From the NCBI GenBank assembly GCA_029891345.1, contig CM057000.1, positions 139,298,163 through 139,362,162 of the forward strand: 64,000 nt of DNA, in the 5' to 3' direction. The stretch is from Dryococelus australis (Eukaryota; Arthropoda; Insecta; Phasmatodea; Phasmatidae). The position numbers were made by a program, and so were the translations under genes. Shown in pieces: positions 45,786 through 58,050 of the stretch. The notes beneath the pieces are model-generated. The model searched no databases, was not told the DNA's origin, and worked only from the letters and a program-made list of their open reading frames with translations. How positions within the stretch are numbered: the first letter of the stretch is position 1; each line of letters begins with the position of its first letter.

Positions 45786-46052
45786 TGTTGGTGTCTGTGT
45801 TAGAACTCGCCATCGTCCTATTGGTCCATATCACACCGGACACTACGCCGTACTTTAGAGCGTTCACCATTTTGCCAGTCATCGACCAATGGGGAGAGGT
45901 GCTGATATCGATCCAAAAAGCGTCCTTTGTCGTATAAAAGGCTTTATAATCAATCGTGTCCCTATGAGCGGCTATACAATTCTATCATTCCCAGTATCTT
46001 TGTTACTGCGCTGTGTTCTTCTTGTGAGGTCATGTTAAACTCTATCCCAACA
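45786..46052 (+). mobile_element. Candidate solo LTR with promoter
   Basis: It opens TGTTGGTGTCTG and closes ATCCCAACA, the TGTTGG...CCAACA termini usual for Copia-type LTRs. Inside are two CCAAT-type boxes (CCTATTGGTCC and GACCAATGGGG) and a TATA box GTATAAAAGG at about 45930, then a pyrimidine-rich region. No primer-binding site follows and no target duplication was seen, so it may instead be a cellular promoter. Confidence 0.4.
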
Positions 46053-46446
46053 AAGAATGCACATCCATGCGACATTTGTTCTGTACAACAAAGAAATTTT
46101 CAAAATTGTTTTGCTCGAGTGCTAAAATGCTAAAAGACCAAAAAGAAAAACATATTTTTTATTTTAGTATACCACGCAATAATAACACATGCATCAGACG
46201 AGTATGTAAATTACAAGAAGGTACAGATATAACTAATGAGTTTTATGTTCTCTACATAAATGAAAATGATTTTGATGAAGTTTCTGAAAGATTAGTTGAT
46301 AGATAAGTCTTGACGTCCGTTGAAAATTATATCATAAGATATGCAAACAGAAACAAATGCAATACTGGTGAGTCAATTACAAATACAAACATGTCATACC
46401 TGGTACTCGAACACAGAACTCCGCATACCGTAAGATGGTGTTATTT
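46053..46446. other. Unassigned DNA with a tRNA-like B box
   Basis: The complement of 46400-46440 contains TGTTCGAGTACC, close to a polymerase III B box, possibly a SINE or tRNA relic. A short frame with an acidic end (46067-46306) is not recognised. Confidence 0.3.
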
Positions 46447-46985
46447 TTTCATTTCTTCCTAGAGGGTATAAAGCAATTAAATGTTTGTTAAACGGGAAGC
46501 TATCCTGGTTGTCTCTAGTCCCGCCATTGCTGATTGGAGGAGAAATGTATCATGGTCAGGTGACAGCCAATAAGAAGACACAAGACAACATAAGTAAGGC
46601 TGATGAAAATTAGAACAAATGTTTTATTTAGAAGCATTTTTCCCGCAGTTAAAGATTGTCGTTCGGTAATTCAATTAATAATATCTGAGGAATTAAAGTA
46701 TGCATATTAATTAAACTTGCTGAAAAATGACCTGTTTACTAAAGAGAAAGAGTGTAAATTATTAATAAGTAAGCAGATACATATATAATATAAATACTGA
46801 ATATAATTGCTGCAAGAAGATTTCTAACTTTGAAGAATGATAAATGAAATTCATTTGTATGTATTTGAGAAGAAAACTAATTTGTCAAATGTTATTGGAG
46901 GAGTAAAATTAAAATATTTGAGAAGATTTAATTGCAACTTTATAATTTCAACTGAAATGTAACAACCGGTGCCCAATGTGAGGCT
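46447..46985 (+). mobile_element. LTR-like repeat A, copy 2
   Basis: 'tcctagagggta', 'attaaatgtttgttaaa', 'atcctggttgtctctag', 'ccattgctgattgga' and 'gacagccaataagaa' match copy 1 in order, with the TATA-like 'caacataagtaagg'. It ends 'atgtaaca' followed by ACCGGTGCCCAATGTGAGGC, again like a tRNA-Lys primer-binding site. Confidence 0.5.
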
Positions 46986-47034
46986 GGTGTTTTGATTAAA
47001 CAGAAATGTAATGTCTTACATGGTTACTTCTACT

Positions 47035-47122
47035 TTAAAAGGTTGTTAAAGAATAGAAATTGTTGAAATTAAAATGTAACTAGGGACTTGAAAGTGCTCA
47101 CCTTACCGTGAAAATCCTGTCG
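47035..47122 (+). mobile_element. Short MITE-A subfamily, right fragment
   Basis: 'aaaaggttgttaaag', 'gtaactagggacttg' and 'AAAGTGCTCACCTTACCGTG' match the right end of the short subfamily member at 48.5-48.8 kb. Confidence 0.65.
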
Positions 47123-48544
47123 CTTACGAAAATACCACATGGCATACGACGTACAGAAAGTGCTGGGGAACTGCAAATGTTTAATTGAAACTTTTTCTCG
47201 TGTTTCCGTACAACAAAAAGAAAACATTCTCAGTTTTACAAGTCAACCCTCAGACGTTATTTTAGAACTGCGTTTTGCAAATTTTTTTTTTTTTAGTAGC
47301 GCAAACAATCTCTAATTTCCCTTTTTTTTTGATTAACAATACTCGCTTGCTTGGTTACCGAGTTCCTTTCGGCAGAGCGTATTACCACCTAGCTTTGCAC
47401 CGCGTCCAATAAATCTCCAGGAAATAAAATACTTCTTTCCCGAAGCCCCAGGGAAATTGGCTCGACCAACGTTAACGCGCTAACCGACACTTCTTTCCCT
47501 TTTTTTTTTCTCGTCACCGTTTTACTCGTGGGCGATTTATTTCACTCGCTGAGTGATTTGAATAAAATGTAATCCCGAGAGTGCTCTTTTATTTATCACT
47601 ACGTCCAAAAGAACGTCGATATTTTTTTTTTTTTTTAACCAACTTAAATTATTCTCTCTTGTTGCTGAACGCATTGAAATGAACGCCTTTTTTTTTTTTT
47701 TTAAAATTTAAGTGTGACGTCATTTTAACAACACCGTACGTGCAAACAGCATCTTGCGTTTCAGTTTCGATATGTCATAACGAGTAATGGAAATATTATG
47801 TCCTTAATTATGACCCAAAATTCACTGATACTGCCACACAAAAACATCATTTTTTTTTTTTTTTTTTAGTTACACGTAACAACCGGCGAAAAAAACAAAA
47901 TCACCCAGCTGGATAAAACGCACATTAATATTTCACCTTTCATGAATGTAATCAGACACATTACGCTGCGATGTGGGAAAACCACTCGATATTACTGTTC
48001 TCTACCCATCACCATTCTTCAGTCGTGCTATTTCAAATAAAAATTCCCGTGACCATCCATTGTTTCAAATGGAAATACAAATTTTATGGTAGAGTAAGTT
48101 TTTTTTTTCCCCAACAGAACTGTTTGTTTATATTTCTCCCCTTCAAATGTCCGTTATTTACGAACAGAAAAAATAACTAAGCATTTTCCATGTTGTTGAT
48201 TGTTTATTAGTGGAAAACGACATTATTTTTCTGTAATGTTTAAAAGAAACATTCATGAGATACAGTAATAAATAATATGTAGTTATATGCTGTAAGGTAC
48301 GATACTCAGCCAATATGTGGCTTGCAGGAAATGCGAGGCGACTGCAGGCAATTACAACTGAATAATAAAAAAAAAAAAAATCGAAGAAAATTTCGAAATG
48401 GAAGTGTGACGCACTAGAAGACGGTTAGCCATCAATGTCAAGAGATGGCTGATTCTCAAACAGTACACTTTTCACAGAAAGTATCACATAATATCATATA
48501 TGAAACGCCAGGAGTTTAATTGTACTTGTGTACAAAATAATTAC
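47123..48544. other. Unassigned DNA with many T runs
   Basis: At least five T runs of ten or more bases occur (47283, 47498, 47623, 47688, 47852). No gene recognised. Confidence 0.45.
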
Positions 48545-48780
48545 AGGCTATTCATGGTAAAGTGAGCACTTTTGAAAGCTTTCTCATTTGGAATAATAGT
48601 CAATAAATATATCTTATTTTAGCCTTAGACGTTTACTTCTGAGTATGGCGGAATATACACACTTTATTTATAACTTACATGAGAATATTTATTTCAAAAG
48701 GTTATTAAATTATAAAAGATTGCTGAAAGGAAAAAGTAACTAGGGCCTCAAAAGTGCTCACTTTACAGCGAACAGCCCAT
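48545..48780 (+). mobile_element. Short MITE-A subfamily member
   Basis: About 235 bp with MITE-A ends (AGGCTATTCATGGTAAAGTG and 'GTGCTCACTTTACAGCGAAC') but a different interior ('ctcatttggaataatagtca', 'gtaactagggcctc'). It is followed immediately by a standard MITE-A. Confidence 0.8.
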
Positions 48781-48781
48781 A

Positions 48782-49202
48782 AAGGCTCTTCACGATAAAG
48801 TGAGCACTTTTGAAACCAACCTTATAAAAATGTCACTGCCAAAATCTGCATATATTTTAACTGGCGCACTTAGCGACATGCGCCAGATAAAGTTGGTAAC
48901 GATGGATGGGAAGTAGATACTTATTTTAACACCGAATAAAAAGTGTGAGGTAACCATTATTATAACTGAAACGATTTCTTTCAATTTATGACTTTTTTTT
49001 ATGGATCGAATAGTAAAAATTAGCAGATTCGTAAAATATTTACTTTTCTACTAATTTGATGGTTTCAGTTGACCGACTCATGAATAAAGTTATGAGGCCC
49101 ATGAACCTGTCAATCTTACATAAGGCGGAAGAATACTCAACGTACATGGAAGTGATCTTAAGCAGGGCTTTCAAAAGTGCTCGCTTTACCGCGAACAGCG
49201 TA
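48782..49202 (-). mobile_element. MITE-A copy directly after the short member
   Basis: It starts AGGCTCTTCACGATAAAGTG and ends 'GTGCTCGCTTTACCGCGAAC', with 'cagataaagttggtaacgat' and 'atgaggcccatgaacc' inside. Only about one base separates it from the previous element. Confidence 0.85.
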
Positions 49203-50435
49203 TTTCACGTTGGGATTCAGGAGACAGAGAAGAAATATAAGAGATAGAAATGTAGGAGTTTTTCTACAATCCGTCCCTAATGATCCTTCTGTTGACAGAA
49301 CCTTAAACGAGACGTACGGTCTCTTTTGCTACGAATTACATTTGTTTGTGGCAATGCAAAACGAGAAAAGCGTGGAGAAAAATTTACATGCATTTCCCTG
49401 CATTCGAAGATCGTATAATTATCTCGTACAAAACATTTATACAGTCTCGCTACCAATGATTTTCTTGCTCATTCATAGTAGATGATAGTGAAACGTGATT
49501 ATAATAATGTTTTATTTAGACAATAATTCTAAATCATCTGTAGTTACCTGTCAACAGTTTCCTCCTGCAAACTGGTGTCAGTAAATGAACCGCTATTTAA
49601 ATTGGCATATCGGGTACTGCACATGTCCCGTATTCTTTTCTCGTTGAGTCCGCGATAAAATAAGAACGAAATCCACATTGCGGACTCAGGTCCAAGTCGT
49701 GACCCACTGCAATTCAGGCGTGACGTAGGCAATTTTAATAAAGCACAGAACACAAAAAAAAAAAAAAAGAACTCGTACATATCACAAGGAGAATGCTATT
49801 GTAGACGGACAACGCAGGCAGGAACTTTGGTGTTAGAGAAAAAAAAAGGGGGGGGGGGGATGTGGCGAGGAGCAAGGGGAGGGGAAGGTAGAAACGAGCC
49901 GGCGCAGAAAGAAGTATATCCGGAGATGCGAGCACCTTTTCGGAATTTGTGGACCGTGAAAGGTAAGACTGGTCCAGAGCTACAATTCCTCATCCAGCGC
50001 GGGTCTCTTCCTGCCTTCTTTCCATCTCGGGGACCCGTAATGGGATGTGCGGCCAGACGGAAAGCTGCTAGAGGGTGGGGCCTGGGTAGCCGGCGAATGT
50101 CGAGCCAGGGTGTGGAGCAGCGGTCCTTTTCCAGTCAAAGGGAATTTCCCAAAGAAAAAAAAATATATATATATCCCCACTGCTGACACTTGCAGAAAAA
50201 TTTTTTTCCCTCGGCATTTAAAAATACCCCGCTGTCAGGTCATCTTTCTTGCCAGTGCATTCCCCTAAGTGACCCGCCTCTCCGTCGGTCAGGCCACAAA
50301 CAGATAATTTTCCTGAGCTGCTTGGGCAGATAACAGGGTCCTGATATTTTCATTGCTACTGAAACAAAAGGTATTAATACTCCAGGGGTCCCAAAAAATT
50401 AAGAGATATCAGTCGGCCTACAAAGCGCCTTGTCC
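49203..50435. other. Unassigned DNA, purine-rich patch
   Basis: 49840-49900 is G/A-rich and includes a G run. 'gaccgtgaaaggtaagactgg' at about 49960 holds a fair splice donor (AAAG/GTAAGA) inside an open frame (49827-50186), but I see no acceptor or known protein. Confidence 0.35.
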
Positions 50436-50436
50436 A

Positions 50437-50496
<60 letters not shown>
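50436..50496. repeat. (AT)n microsatellite
   Basis: Uninterrupted AT dinucleotides. Confidence 0.95.
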
Positions 50497-52097
50497 TGAA
50501 AGACAAAGTAAACGCCACTTAAAAATCACAAACAAGTTTACGGAAATTCATTCGAATCCAAATAAATGTCGTTGAAAATGCGTACAGAAGCATTCGCCGA
50601 TTCAAAAAATGGATTCAAAAAATCTAAAAATATTTCTGCATGAAGTTTTGCACTTGTGTCTCCGTGAAATTATGTGAATATTATTTACCATCGCAGGTAA
50701 ACTATTTATAATATATACACGGGTCCCGTGTGGCTATATTATAAATTTTAATTATCTCGATATCGCGCCTTTTCATACGACTAACTCACCGTCGGTATCA
50801 CCTCTAGCCGAATTTCGCAATTATATTGTTTCATTGGTTGAATCACCGATGCACCGCAAGCGCTCATGTGCGTTGTAGATATTGATCAGAGAGCCCAGTA
50901 CAGTAGAATACCATTTATATCGATCCTGAAACGACTAAAAAATAAAATTTCAAACATTTTTTTTCCACTATCTAACTAAATGACATGTTTTGTACACACC
51001 GTTTTACTCAAGAAAATACCGTTTTTGTTACGCATTACACCTCTTGTGCCAAATTTATTTGAAGCAGTTTGACTGAACATGTTGGCAGTGTGATAAGGGT
51101 AAAAGGTCTTCAGACAATCTGGCAGTGTGATTAATGAAAATAAGAGAATGATTGTTCCAGAAACCTAAAACTATTAACTTTGCAATACTGCTGAGAACGC
51201 ATGTTCGCCTGCACTGTACTATACTGACCGCCAACATTTGAAGTTCCGATAAGTTTAGGTGCGCCTTACGAGTTCTACAGTTTTGGCTCTCACATGCAAA
51301 CCAATATATTCTCACGAAATGACATTATCGATAAGCCGGCGCCTGCCGCGCTAGCCAGCGTACTTGTCAAAACTTCAGGGTTGTCAGTTTTGTAAAGGCG
51401 TGACTGAAAATCAACAATAATTTCACGTTCATTGCGGTGTCCTTGAGCTGGCATTGGCTTGAGACGATGAGACGTCTGATTCGTTATTTTAGGAAAATAT
51501 ATGTAAATATATTTTAATGTAATATGTAACCTATTAAAAAAAAAAAAAGTCTTTTAGTTCAAGACATGTTTAAATATTTCTACTCCACATTCTAATTTTC
51601 TATTATATTTACCAATTACACTCCGATTATTAGCGTATGAATAAATTTAATTACTCCCTACAATGCAGACAGCTCATATTTCGACTTAGAAATATATATA
51701 TATATATAACGACAGTGTGGCGAAAATGAATTGGACTTCGAAATTTATAAACTTAAAATAAATTCCATAAGTTATTACAAATTCTTAAAACAAGGATAAT
51801 TAATAATGTACAGGCAGCGAACAAAATATGTAATACGAACGCTAGTGACATAACGTAAATTCTGAAAATTAGTGTGGGGTTTGCTTGAACTATATTCTGT
51901 TTTCGATCTTTGACAAGTACAGGTTATGCTGAACGTTTAAGGGGATTACTGTATGAGTTTATTTCTTGTTCTGAACGCTTAGAGGTATTTACATGTGTCT
52001 GTGGGGGGAAAACCTATCACACAATTTTGCTGCCAAAATACACCACACGTATCCAATTACGTTAAGTTAAGGAAACTGAAGACGCCAGTATAAATTG
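50497..52097. other. Unassigned DNA
   Basis: No gene or repeat recognised apart from a short TA run near 51692. Confidence 0.45.
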
Positions 52098-52227
52098 ATT
52101 AATTGAAGAGATATGGGCGGCTCTTAACAGCGAGATCTTGAGAGCCGACGTGGGTGATTGAGGTAAGCATGGAGCAACGCCGGAACGAAAGGGCGGGGGA
52201 AACGGGAAATCCCCGAGAAAACCGGGT
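52098..52227 (-). mobile_element. SINE1 tail fragment
   Basis: The tail and body ('ggcggctcttaacagcgaga', 'gatcttgagagccgacg', 'gaaatccccgagaaaaccg') are present; the tRNA-like head is absent. Confidence 0.85.
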
Positions 52228-53037
52228 CCAAAGACGAAATCGAAGAGCTTATAATTCTTTTTAAAAATCAAGTTCAAGTGGAAGGCGAAAATTGAAACCG
52301 ATGGAATTTCGATTTTTTTTAAATTTCGTATTTGGATATTCGGTTTTTTAACTTCGTTTTAAAGTACTGGTGTTAAATTTTTTTTTTTACGAATGTCGTT
52401 CGAAGAAAATTTCATCTTGCGTGAAAAAAAGGGGGGGGGGGGGAATAAAGTGGAAGATTTATTGGATACCACGTAGAAAAAGTAGGTAATGCCTACAAAT
52501 TCTAGCAAATAGATCCTAAATGATTAGTACTCTAGTATAGGCAAAATGATATTACTAACCCGACTTCTGTTGTCAGTGTTCTCGGCATTTCTGTATTTTC
52601 TTCGAGCCTTCAAAGCGTTACACACCGTCGCCATTGGTTTTGAAATCTGCCAAGATTTGTCGTAGCATGCAGTTCATACAGGGTAGTTTTTGAATGCTGA
52701 GAGATCAGTATAATTGGTGTTGATATCAATGGTTATATGAGATACATGTTTGTCGTGCTTTCTGTCTACTGTCCGCCTCATCACCCTACTATATCTACCG
52801 GAGTACCTTAGGCCGTGTTCCATTAACCACACTAATGCACCTGTTAGAAAACTCTTGCAGTGCTTTTTCGCTGTTAATTACATTATCGAACGTACAAGGC
52901 AACTGAACAACAGCCGTGCGCCTATTTCGTCATAGGGTGAAAATAAAGATGGACGCTACACAACACGTAAACACATTTCACACACTTTAACACCTGAATG
53001 CAAACATTATTTCTTTCTTTCAGGCGATGGAAAAGTA
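52228..53037. other. Unassigned DNA
   Basis: No gene recognised. A G run lies at 52431-52443. Confidence 0.4.
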
Positions 53038-53299
53038 GAAATGAGTGAAGAGATTTGGGCGGCTCTTAACAGTGAGGTCTTGAGAGCCGATGAGGGTGAT
53101 TGATGTGAGTATGGAGCGGCGCCGTAATGGAAGGGAGGGGGAAACGGGAGATCCATAAGAAAACCCCCCCCCCCCCCCGAGCAACGGCATCGTCCGGCAC
53201 GATTCTCGGTTGCGAAAATCCGGAGTGACCTGGCCGGGGATTTAACCCGGTTCGCCTTGGTGGAAGGCGAGCAGGCCAACCGCCCAGCCACCGTGGCCT
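53038..53299 (-). mobile_element. SINE1, full length
   Basis: On the minus strand the head reads GGAGGCCACGGTGGCTGGGC, then B-box-like GGGTTAAATCCCC, the body 'GTGCCGGACGATGCCGTTGC' and the tail 'GGCTCTCAAGACCTCACTG'. A C/G homopolymer has expanded at 53165-53178. Confidence 0.9.
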
Positions 53300-53529
53300 C
53301 CACAAAATAAGAAATGCCTGGTTTAAGAAATGCATACAAATTTACTACAATAACTTACATTTAGATGCCTATGGAAAAGGTTTCAGTGAATAGCAATGCT
53401 CGCATTTGTGCTACCTTCTGGACCTGCACAGCACAGACCAAGATTTCACCTATTCTGCGACGTCAAGCGTGAACAAGTATACTCGGGAGAGTATTTTGAG
53501 GGGCCAACCTTGTTTTGTGTACTTAAATC

Positions 53530-54230
53530 CGTGTCTCAATTGGCCCAGAGAGCGCTCTCTCGTGCGCTCGCTCTCACGACGACGTCATCATGACGTCAGA
53601 GAGAACGCCCCCTGGTCGTATCAATTCGTTGGAGAGAGCACGAAAGAGCGAGAGCACAGAGAGACCACGAAGTTGTGTACTCGCTGGCTCTCTCTCTCTC
53701 TCGCTCTCTCGCTCTCTGACCCAGCGCCATATTTGTTTACATTATTTCTGTGTTTGAATAAGGTCATAGTAGCTTTCTGAGTCAAAACCACGCTGCATTT
53801 TACGGTAAGTGAATATTTTCAACTGTTTTAAACATCGAAATTACATACGGAGCACATATTTATAAAAATATGAATTTGGATTTCTGACGAGTCTTTTATT
53901 TTGTCCTTTGCTGTCACATGGCGGTAAAAATATATATAAAAATAATAGTATTTTACGTCCTCGTGATTATTCTGGTAGTGCTACAGTTATTTGTGAATTA
54001 TTTTAAACACATAGATTACTTACTATAGTCATGACCGCGATTATAGCTAAACATGTTTTCCCGCCTTTCATCATCAGCTGTCTGCATGACGTACGAGAGA
54101 AACGAGAGAGAGGTTGTCTCAATTCCACAGAGCGAGAGCGTGAGAGAGCGCGAAGCAGTGATCTCGCCAGGTTGTGCGAAAGAGCGCTCGATCGAAAGAG
54201 CATTCTGTGAGTTGAGATGTCGCTTGAATA
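53530..54230. promoter_or_regulatory. GAGA- and CRE-rich candidate promoter
   Basis: 53545-53720 and 54085-54200 are dense in GAGAG/CTCTC motifs, as bound by GAGA factor in insects. Between 53576 and 53600 lie two TGACGTCA-like sites (GACGTCATCATGACGTCA), the CREB/ATF element. About 100 bp on, 'cattttacggtaagtgaat' is a strong splice-donor match at about 53803. Together they look like a promoter, untranslated first exon and donor. No coding exon was found, and a GA-rich repeat could mimic this. Confidence 0.35.
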
Positions 54231-55144
54231 TAATAATAATCTATGTTGTACACGCAGCGTAGTTTAACCGTAACGATAAACAAACAAATACGTATTACAG
54301 ACATAAACCTACAGTAATTAACGACCGCTGTTAAAATCCTTTACCTTTCAAAAATAACTTGCACCACGTCCCCGCCAGAAAAATACATCTATGTGACGTC
54401 AGTGCGCTAATATTTCGTGCTCCATTCCACGTGCAATTTACGAGCGAGAGTGGACGGGAAGTAGTGTGTCGTATGATGTACTGCTACGCGCTTGTCCCCA
54501 AAGACGTGGCAAGATGGACGTAAAGAGCCCGCTAAGCAAGAAAACCAATAAAAGATAAAACCCTCGTTTGAGCAGAAAATGAGCAAATATAACACAAAAT
54601 ATATTAAAGTGATATCTGAGAAAGAAAAAGCCATGAGTCACTGTAATTTTTCTTTTATTTGTACTTTCTGTTTATACTTTCTTTCGTAAAATATTATTTG
54701 TTTGCACCTTTAAATATATATATATATATATTTCCATATGTATTTGTTTACCTTTTAATTTGATTATATTTGTATCACACCATATACAATTTAAACAAGA
54801 TTGTGTATTAAATATTCTCCCAAAATACGCAAATTGGAAAATTTCTTATACTACCACCCCTGCCTAAAGCCAAGCAACAAAGATTACTGGATGGATAGGC
54901 CTATGCAAAATTTCTCAGCTTCGAAATTTTTTTTATTCAACTGTCTTTCTCCTCAGCACGTTCAACCATATATTCATCAATCTTCTCAAATACTATCAAA
55001 TTCAGTGTTCCTTAACTTCAGTTATTACACGTTTACCTTAAAAAAAAATTTCTTGCTGTAATTAGTTTAGTTAAATTCACATGACTTCTTAATTATTGTA
55101 TCATTGAAACTTCTTGTAAATATCCACGTCCATGTCAGGATGCG
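54231..55144. other. Unassigned AT-rich DNA
   Basis: No gene recognised. A short TA run lies at 54715-54732. Confidence 0.4.
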
Positions 55145-55455
55145 GCGAGAATTATTACGTAGGAAAAAATTAGTTCCATTTTACATCTGTCCTACTTGTG
55201 TTGTCTCCTGTCCTCTGATTGGCTATCGTCTGACCATGACACATATCTCCGCCAATCAGCAATGGCGAGACAACAGACAGGCAGAATAATTTTTCTTTGA
55301 ACTTTTTTGTTTAATACAAATTTAATGCTGATTACCCTCTTAGAAAGAAATGAAAAATAACAAACAAAATATTAATACTAATTACTGTCTAGAAACAAAT
55401 GAAAAATACTTACACACGATCTCTGTGTCAATAAACTATTAAACTAACCAGAGGT
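55145..55455 (-). mobile_element. LTR-like repeat A, copy 3
   Basis: The complement reads 'aatagtttattgacacagag', 'aagtatttttcatttgttt', 'gtctcgccattgctgattgg', 'gatagccaatcagagg' and 'gacaacacaagtagg', in the same order as copies 1 and 2. The primer-site-like end is not present. Confidence 0.6.
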
Positions 55456-55549
55456 TATACTGTTACTTCATTTAATAAAGAATAATTTGGAATAACATTA
55501 ATTGAATGTACAACATTATCAAGTACTCTGCTTATTTTCGGTGTTGGCC

Positions 55550-55856
55550 ATTACAATGTTACAATGGGGAGCTGTGAAGTTATTAGAAAAGTAAATGTTC
55601 TACGAATTTCTTTATTCTTACACTAATGTGAATTAAGAAAAGAAATTAATGCAAAAGAAATGATTTCAGTATTCAAAAATATTTACATGACACTTTTAAT
55701 TCAACGTTTAGACGTGGAACTACTTTATTTCAATCGCCGTTACAAACAGTAATGGGAGCTTGCTAGTGAGCATGCTTTATTTAAAACACATGTAGTTAAG
55801 GGCAGTAACATTTTTCAAATACTTCGAAAGTGCTCAAATAACCCTAAATAGCATAT
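55550..55856 (+). mobile_element. MITE-A, left end lost
   Basis: From 'gctgtgaagttattagaaaa' through 'acgtggaactactttatttc' to 'GAAAGTGCTCAAATAACCCT'. Divergence is high, so this is an older copy. Confidence 0.65.
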
Positions 55857-55979
55857 GCCAGGACTTGTGTAGGCTTTCGTGACATTTGGAATAGTGCCCG
55901 CTGAACACACACAAAATAAGGATACTTAGGTAATTGACTCTCGAGTAAGACGCAATCACACGATCGCACTGCGCTATGC

Positions 55980-56314
55980 GCTTTTATGGAAAACTGAGCA
56001 CTTTTGATACCAACCTTTGAAAAAAGTCACTGCTCGTCAATGCGTGTGCATTTATGATGGATACGCTGACTTGCATGAACCCAGTAAAGTTGTTCCGGGT
56101 TCTACTGTGGAATAAAAAGTGTATTATTTATTTCGACTTCTTTTTTTGCAATATACGTGAGTAAGAATTAGCAATACCTGAATTACTTAATAATTTGTCA
56201 ACGTAGCTTACCCACAGCAATGTGAGTTTTTACATGTTGCTAATACACAATGGACAAAAGAGTAGATCTGAAGCAGGACTTTGAAAATTGCTCACTTGAC
56301 CGAGAACGCCTTTG
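55980..56314 (-). mobile_element. MITE-A, diverged
   Basis: 'TTTTATGGAAAACTGAGCAC', 'accaacctttgaaaaaagtc', 'cccagtaaagttgttccggg', 'gtagatctgaagcaggactt' and 'TTGCTCACTTGACCGAGAAC' follow the family in reverse orientation. Confidence 0.75.
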
Positions 56315-56757
56315 GCTAGCTTGGCTGCACTGCGAGTACAAAGTACGGTACTAACAGTGGATCGGAGCCTTTTATACTAAAAGGCCCCGTCGCCTTTAGG
56401 CGTTCTGCGCACGAACGTACAACGTGAAACAAAAAACAAAAGGTTTCATCTTTCTGTAACGTTCTCTTGTACTACGTTTATTGATGCGGTGCTATAATCG
56501 TTCCAGGTGACCTAAGTTGCAACAATTCGTGAATACGGTACTTCATAAAATTTAATTTAATTAGCTGGGTGTAACTGCTGGCCAAAATAATTCTACGCCT
56601 GTATGAGGGCAGGATTTTAATGCCGAGTTGAATGCAGATAAATACGGGATCATTTGTTTTAAATGAAGATGAATTATTTAAACAGTAAAAAAGTCCCTAC
56701 ATATTTTCGACGGAGTTTGAAAATACGACCTTCCTGATGGAATTTAGACACCGTGCA
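56315..56757. other. Unassigned DNA
   Basis: No gene or repeat recognised. Confidence 0.4.
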
Positions 56758-56955
56758 TATTAAATCATTGAAATTGATAACAGAATGTGATAAATCATTT
56801 TACACTATACTTTTTGGATAAGTAAGAACTAAATATGCTAATGCAAGTTTTATAGAATTAGACAATTTATTTATATTTACCTAAAAGATTAGTTAAGTAT
56901 ATGTACAATAAAATGATAAAATCACTTGTTAAAAATATTAGTTGTTTAATTTACA
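56758..56955 (+). repeat. Repeat E, copy 1
   Basis: About 197 bp match 62878-63074 at roughly 95% identity ('gataacagaatgtgataaat', 'agtaagaactaaatatgcta', 'ttagttaagtatatgtacaa', 'tcacttgttaaaaatattag'). Same orientation. Neither inverted ends nor coding sequence was seen. Confidence 0.85.
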
Positions 56956-57229
56956 ATATTGCGACGCAACAGCAATGTTATTATGGCACTATGATTAAGG
57001 AGTTTATTTAGAGTCTGTGTACATTCAGGGAACGTAAATCCAGTAGTGATTTTACTTTATAATACACCAGTAACTTCGCGCGCTATCGACTATGTGTAAA
57101 ATACTGTCTGTAAGATGACCAGTTAAGAAAGGCTTAGGAATAGCGATACGGTAGAAACCTATTTTGTTTATATGCAGCATTCAGCCAGATAATCGAGGCT
57201 AGAAATATTTAACCGTATTATCACTGTGG

Positions 57230-57523
57230 ATGCCGAAAGCCTTTGGGTGGTTTTTTTTAGGTGAAATCTTCGATAAACCGGAAGTAGTGGACTGTGAGAT
57301 TGTGGTGTCAAGTACGAGGTATCCGCGAAAGTGCCATTTTAATGAACCACAATTTAAAAGGCGTCAATCACTTAATCATAACCTTGCCTGTAAGAAGAAG
57401 GATGTGGTGTTATTTATTTTAGTTGATTTTTGGGATCTTCATGGCTGTGTTCGAGTAGCAGATGGTGATGATTCGGACGAAGAAACTGAAGTACCAAAAA
57501 TAATTGTATACATTTTTGTGTAG
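57230..57523 (+). CDS. Hypothetical 97-residue open frame
   Basis: The product begins MPKAFGWFFLGEIFDKPEVV, has a basic middle (KRRQSLNHNLACKKKD) and ends with an acidic DGDDSDEETE stretch. I do not recognise it. There is no clear promoter or splice signal. Overlapping minus-strand frames of similar length (57414-57737) mean coding status is open. Confidence 0.15.
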   Translation: MPKAFGWFFLGEIFDKPEVVDCEIVVSSTRYPRKCHFNEPQFKRRQSLNHNLACKKKDVVLFILVDFWDLHGCVRVADGDDSDEETEVPKIIVYIFV

Positions 57524-57811
57524 GTTTTGTAAATATTGGCTTCAAGCATTTATGACATATTCGGCAAACATAATTGTCAACATTTCTGTTAATGTTGGTC
57601 AGGTAAAGAAACAGTTTTCCTGAAGATTGTTGTTCTGAAGTGAACCGAACACGACTGGCAACTTGAAGTGCTACAAGCGTAAATGCAGCTGGAAATCTCT
57701 TGGAAAACGTGAAGAAAATGTTCGTGGTTAGTTCCAAATTCCTGAAGCAATGATGAAGTTATAGTTTCGGGCTGCTCAGTAGGTACACTTCTGCCATATT
57801 TAACATAACTT

Positions 57812-58002
57812 GCCCCTAGTGGCGCAACTAGAACACAATTTTAGGAGGAGGGAGGGCACACACTTAACATACTTTACGAAGACAATAAAATACCAGCTAC
57901 GCACATTTGTAACATTATATAAAATATTTTGATTAAAATATTATATTTCTTAATATACTAGGATGAATTTATACATTCAGTGTTATGTTATTAACTCCGC
58001 TA

Positions 58003-58050
<48 letters not shown>

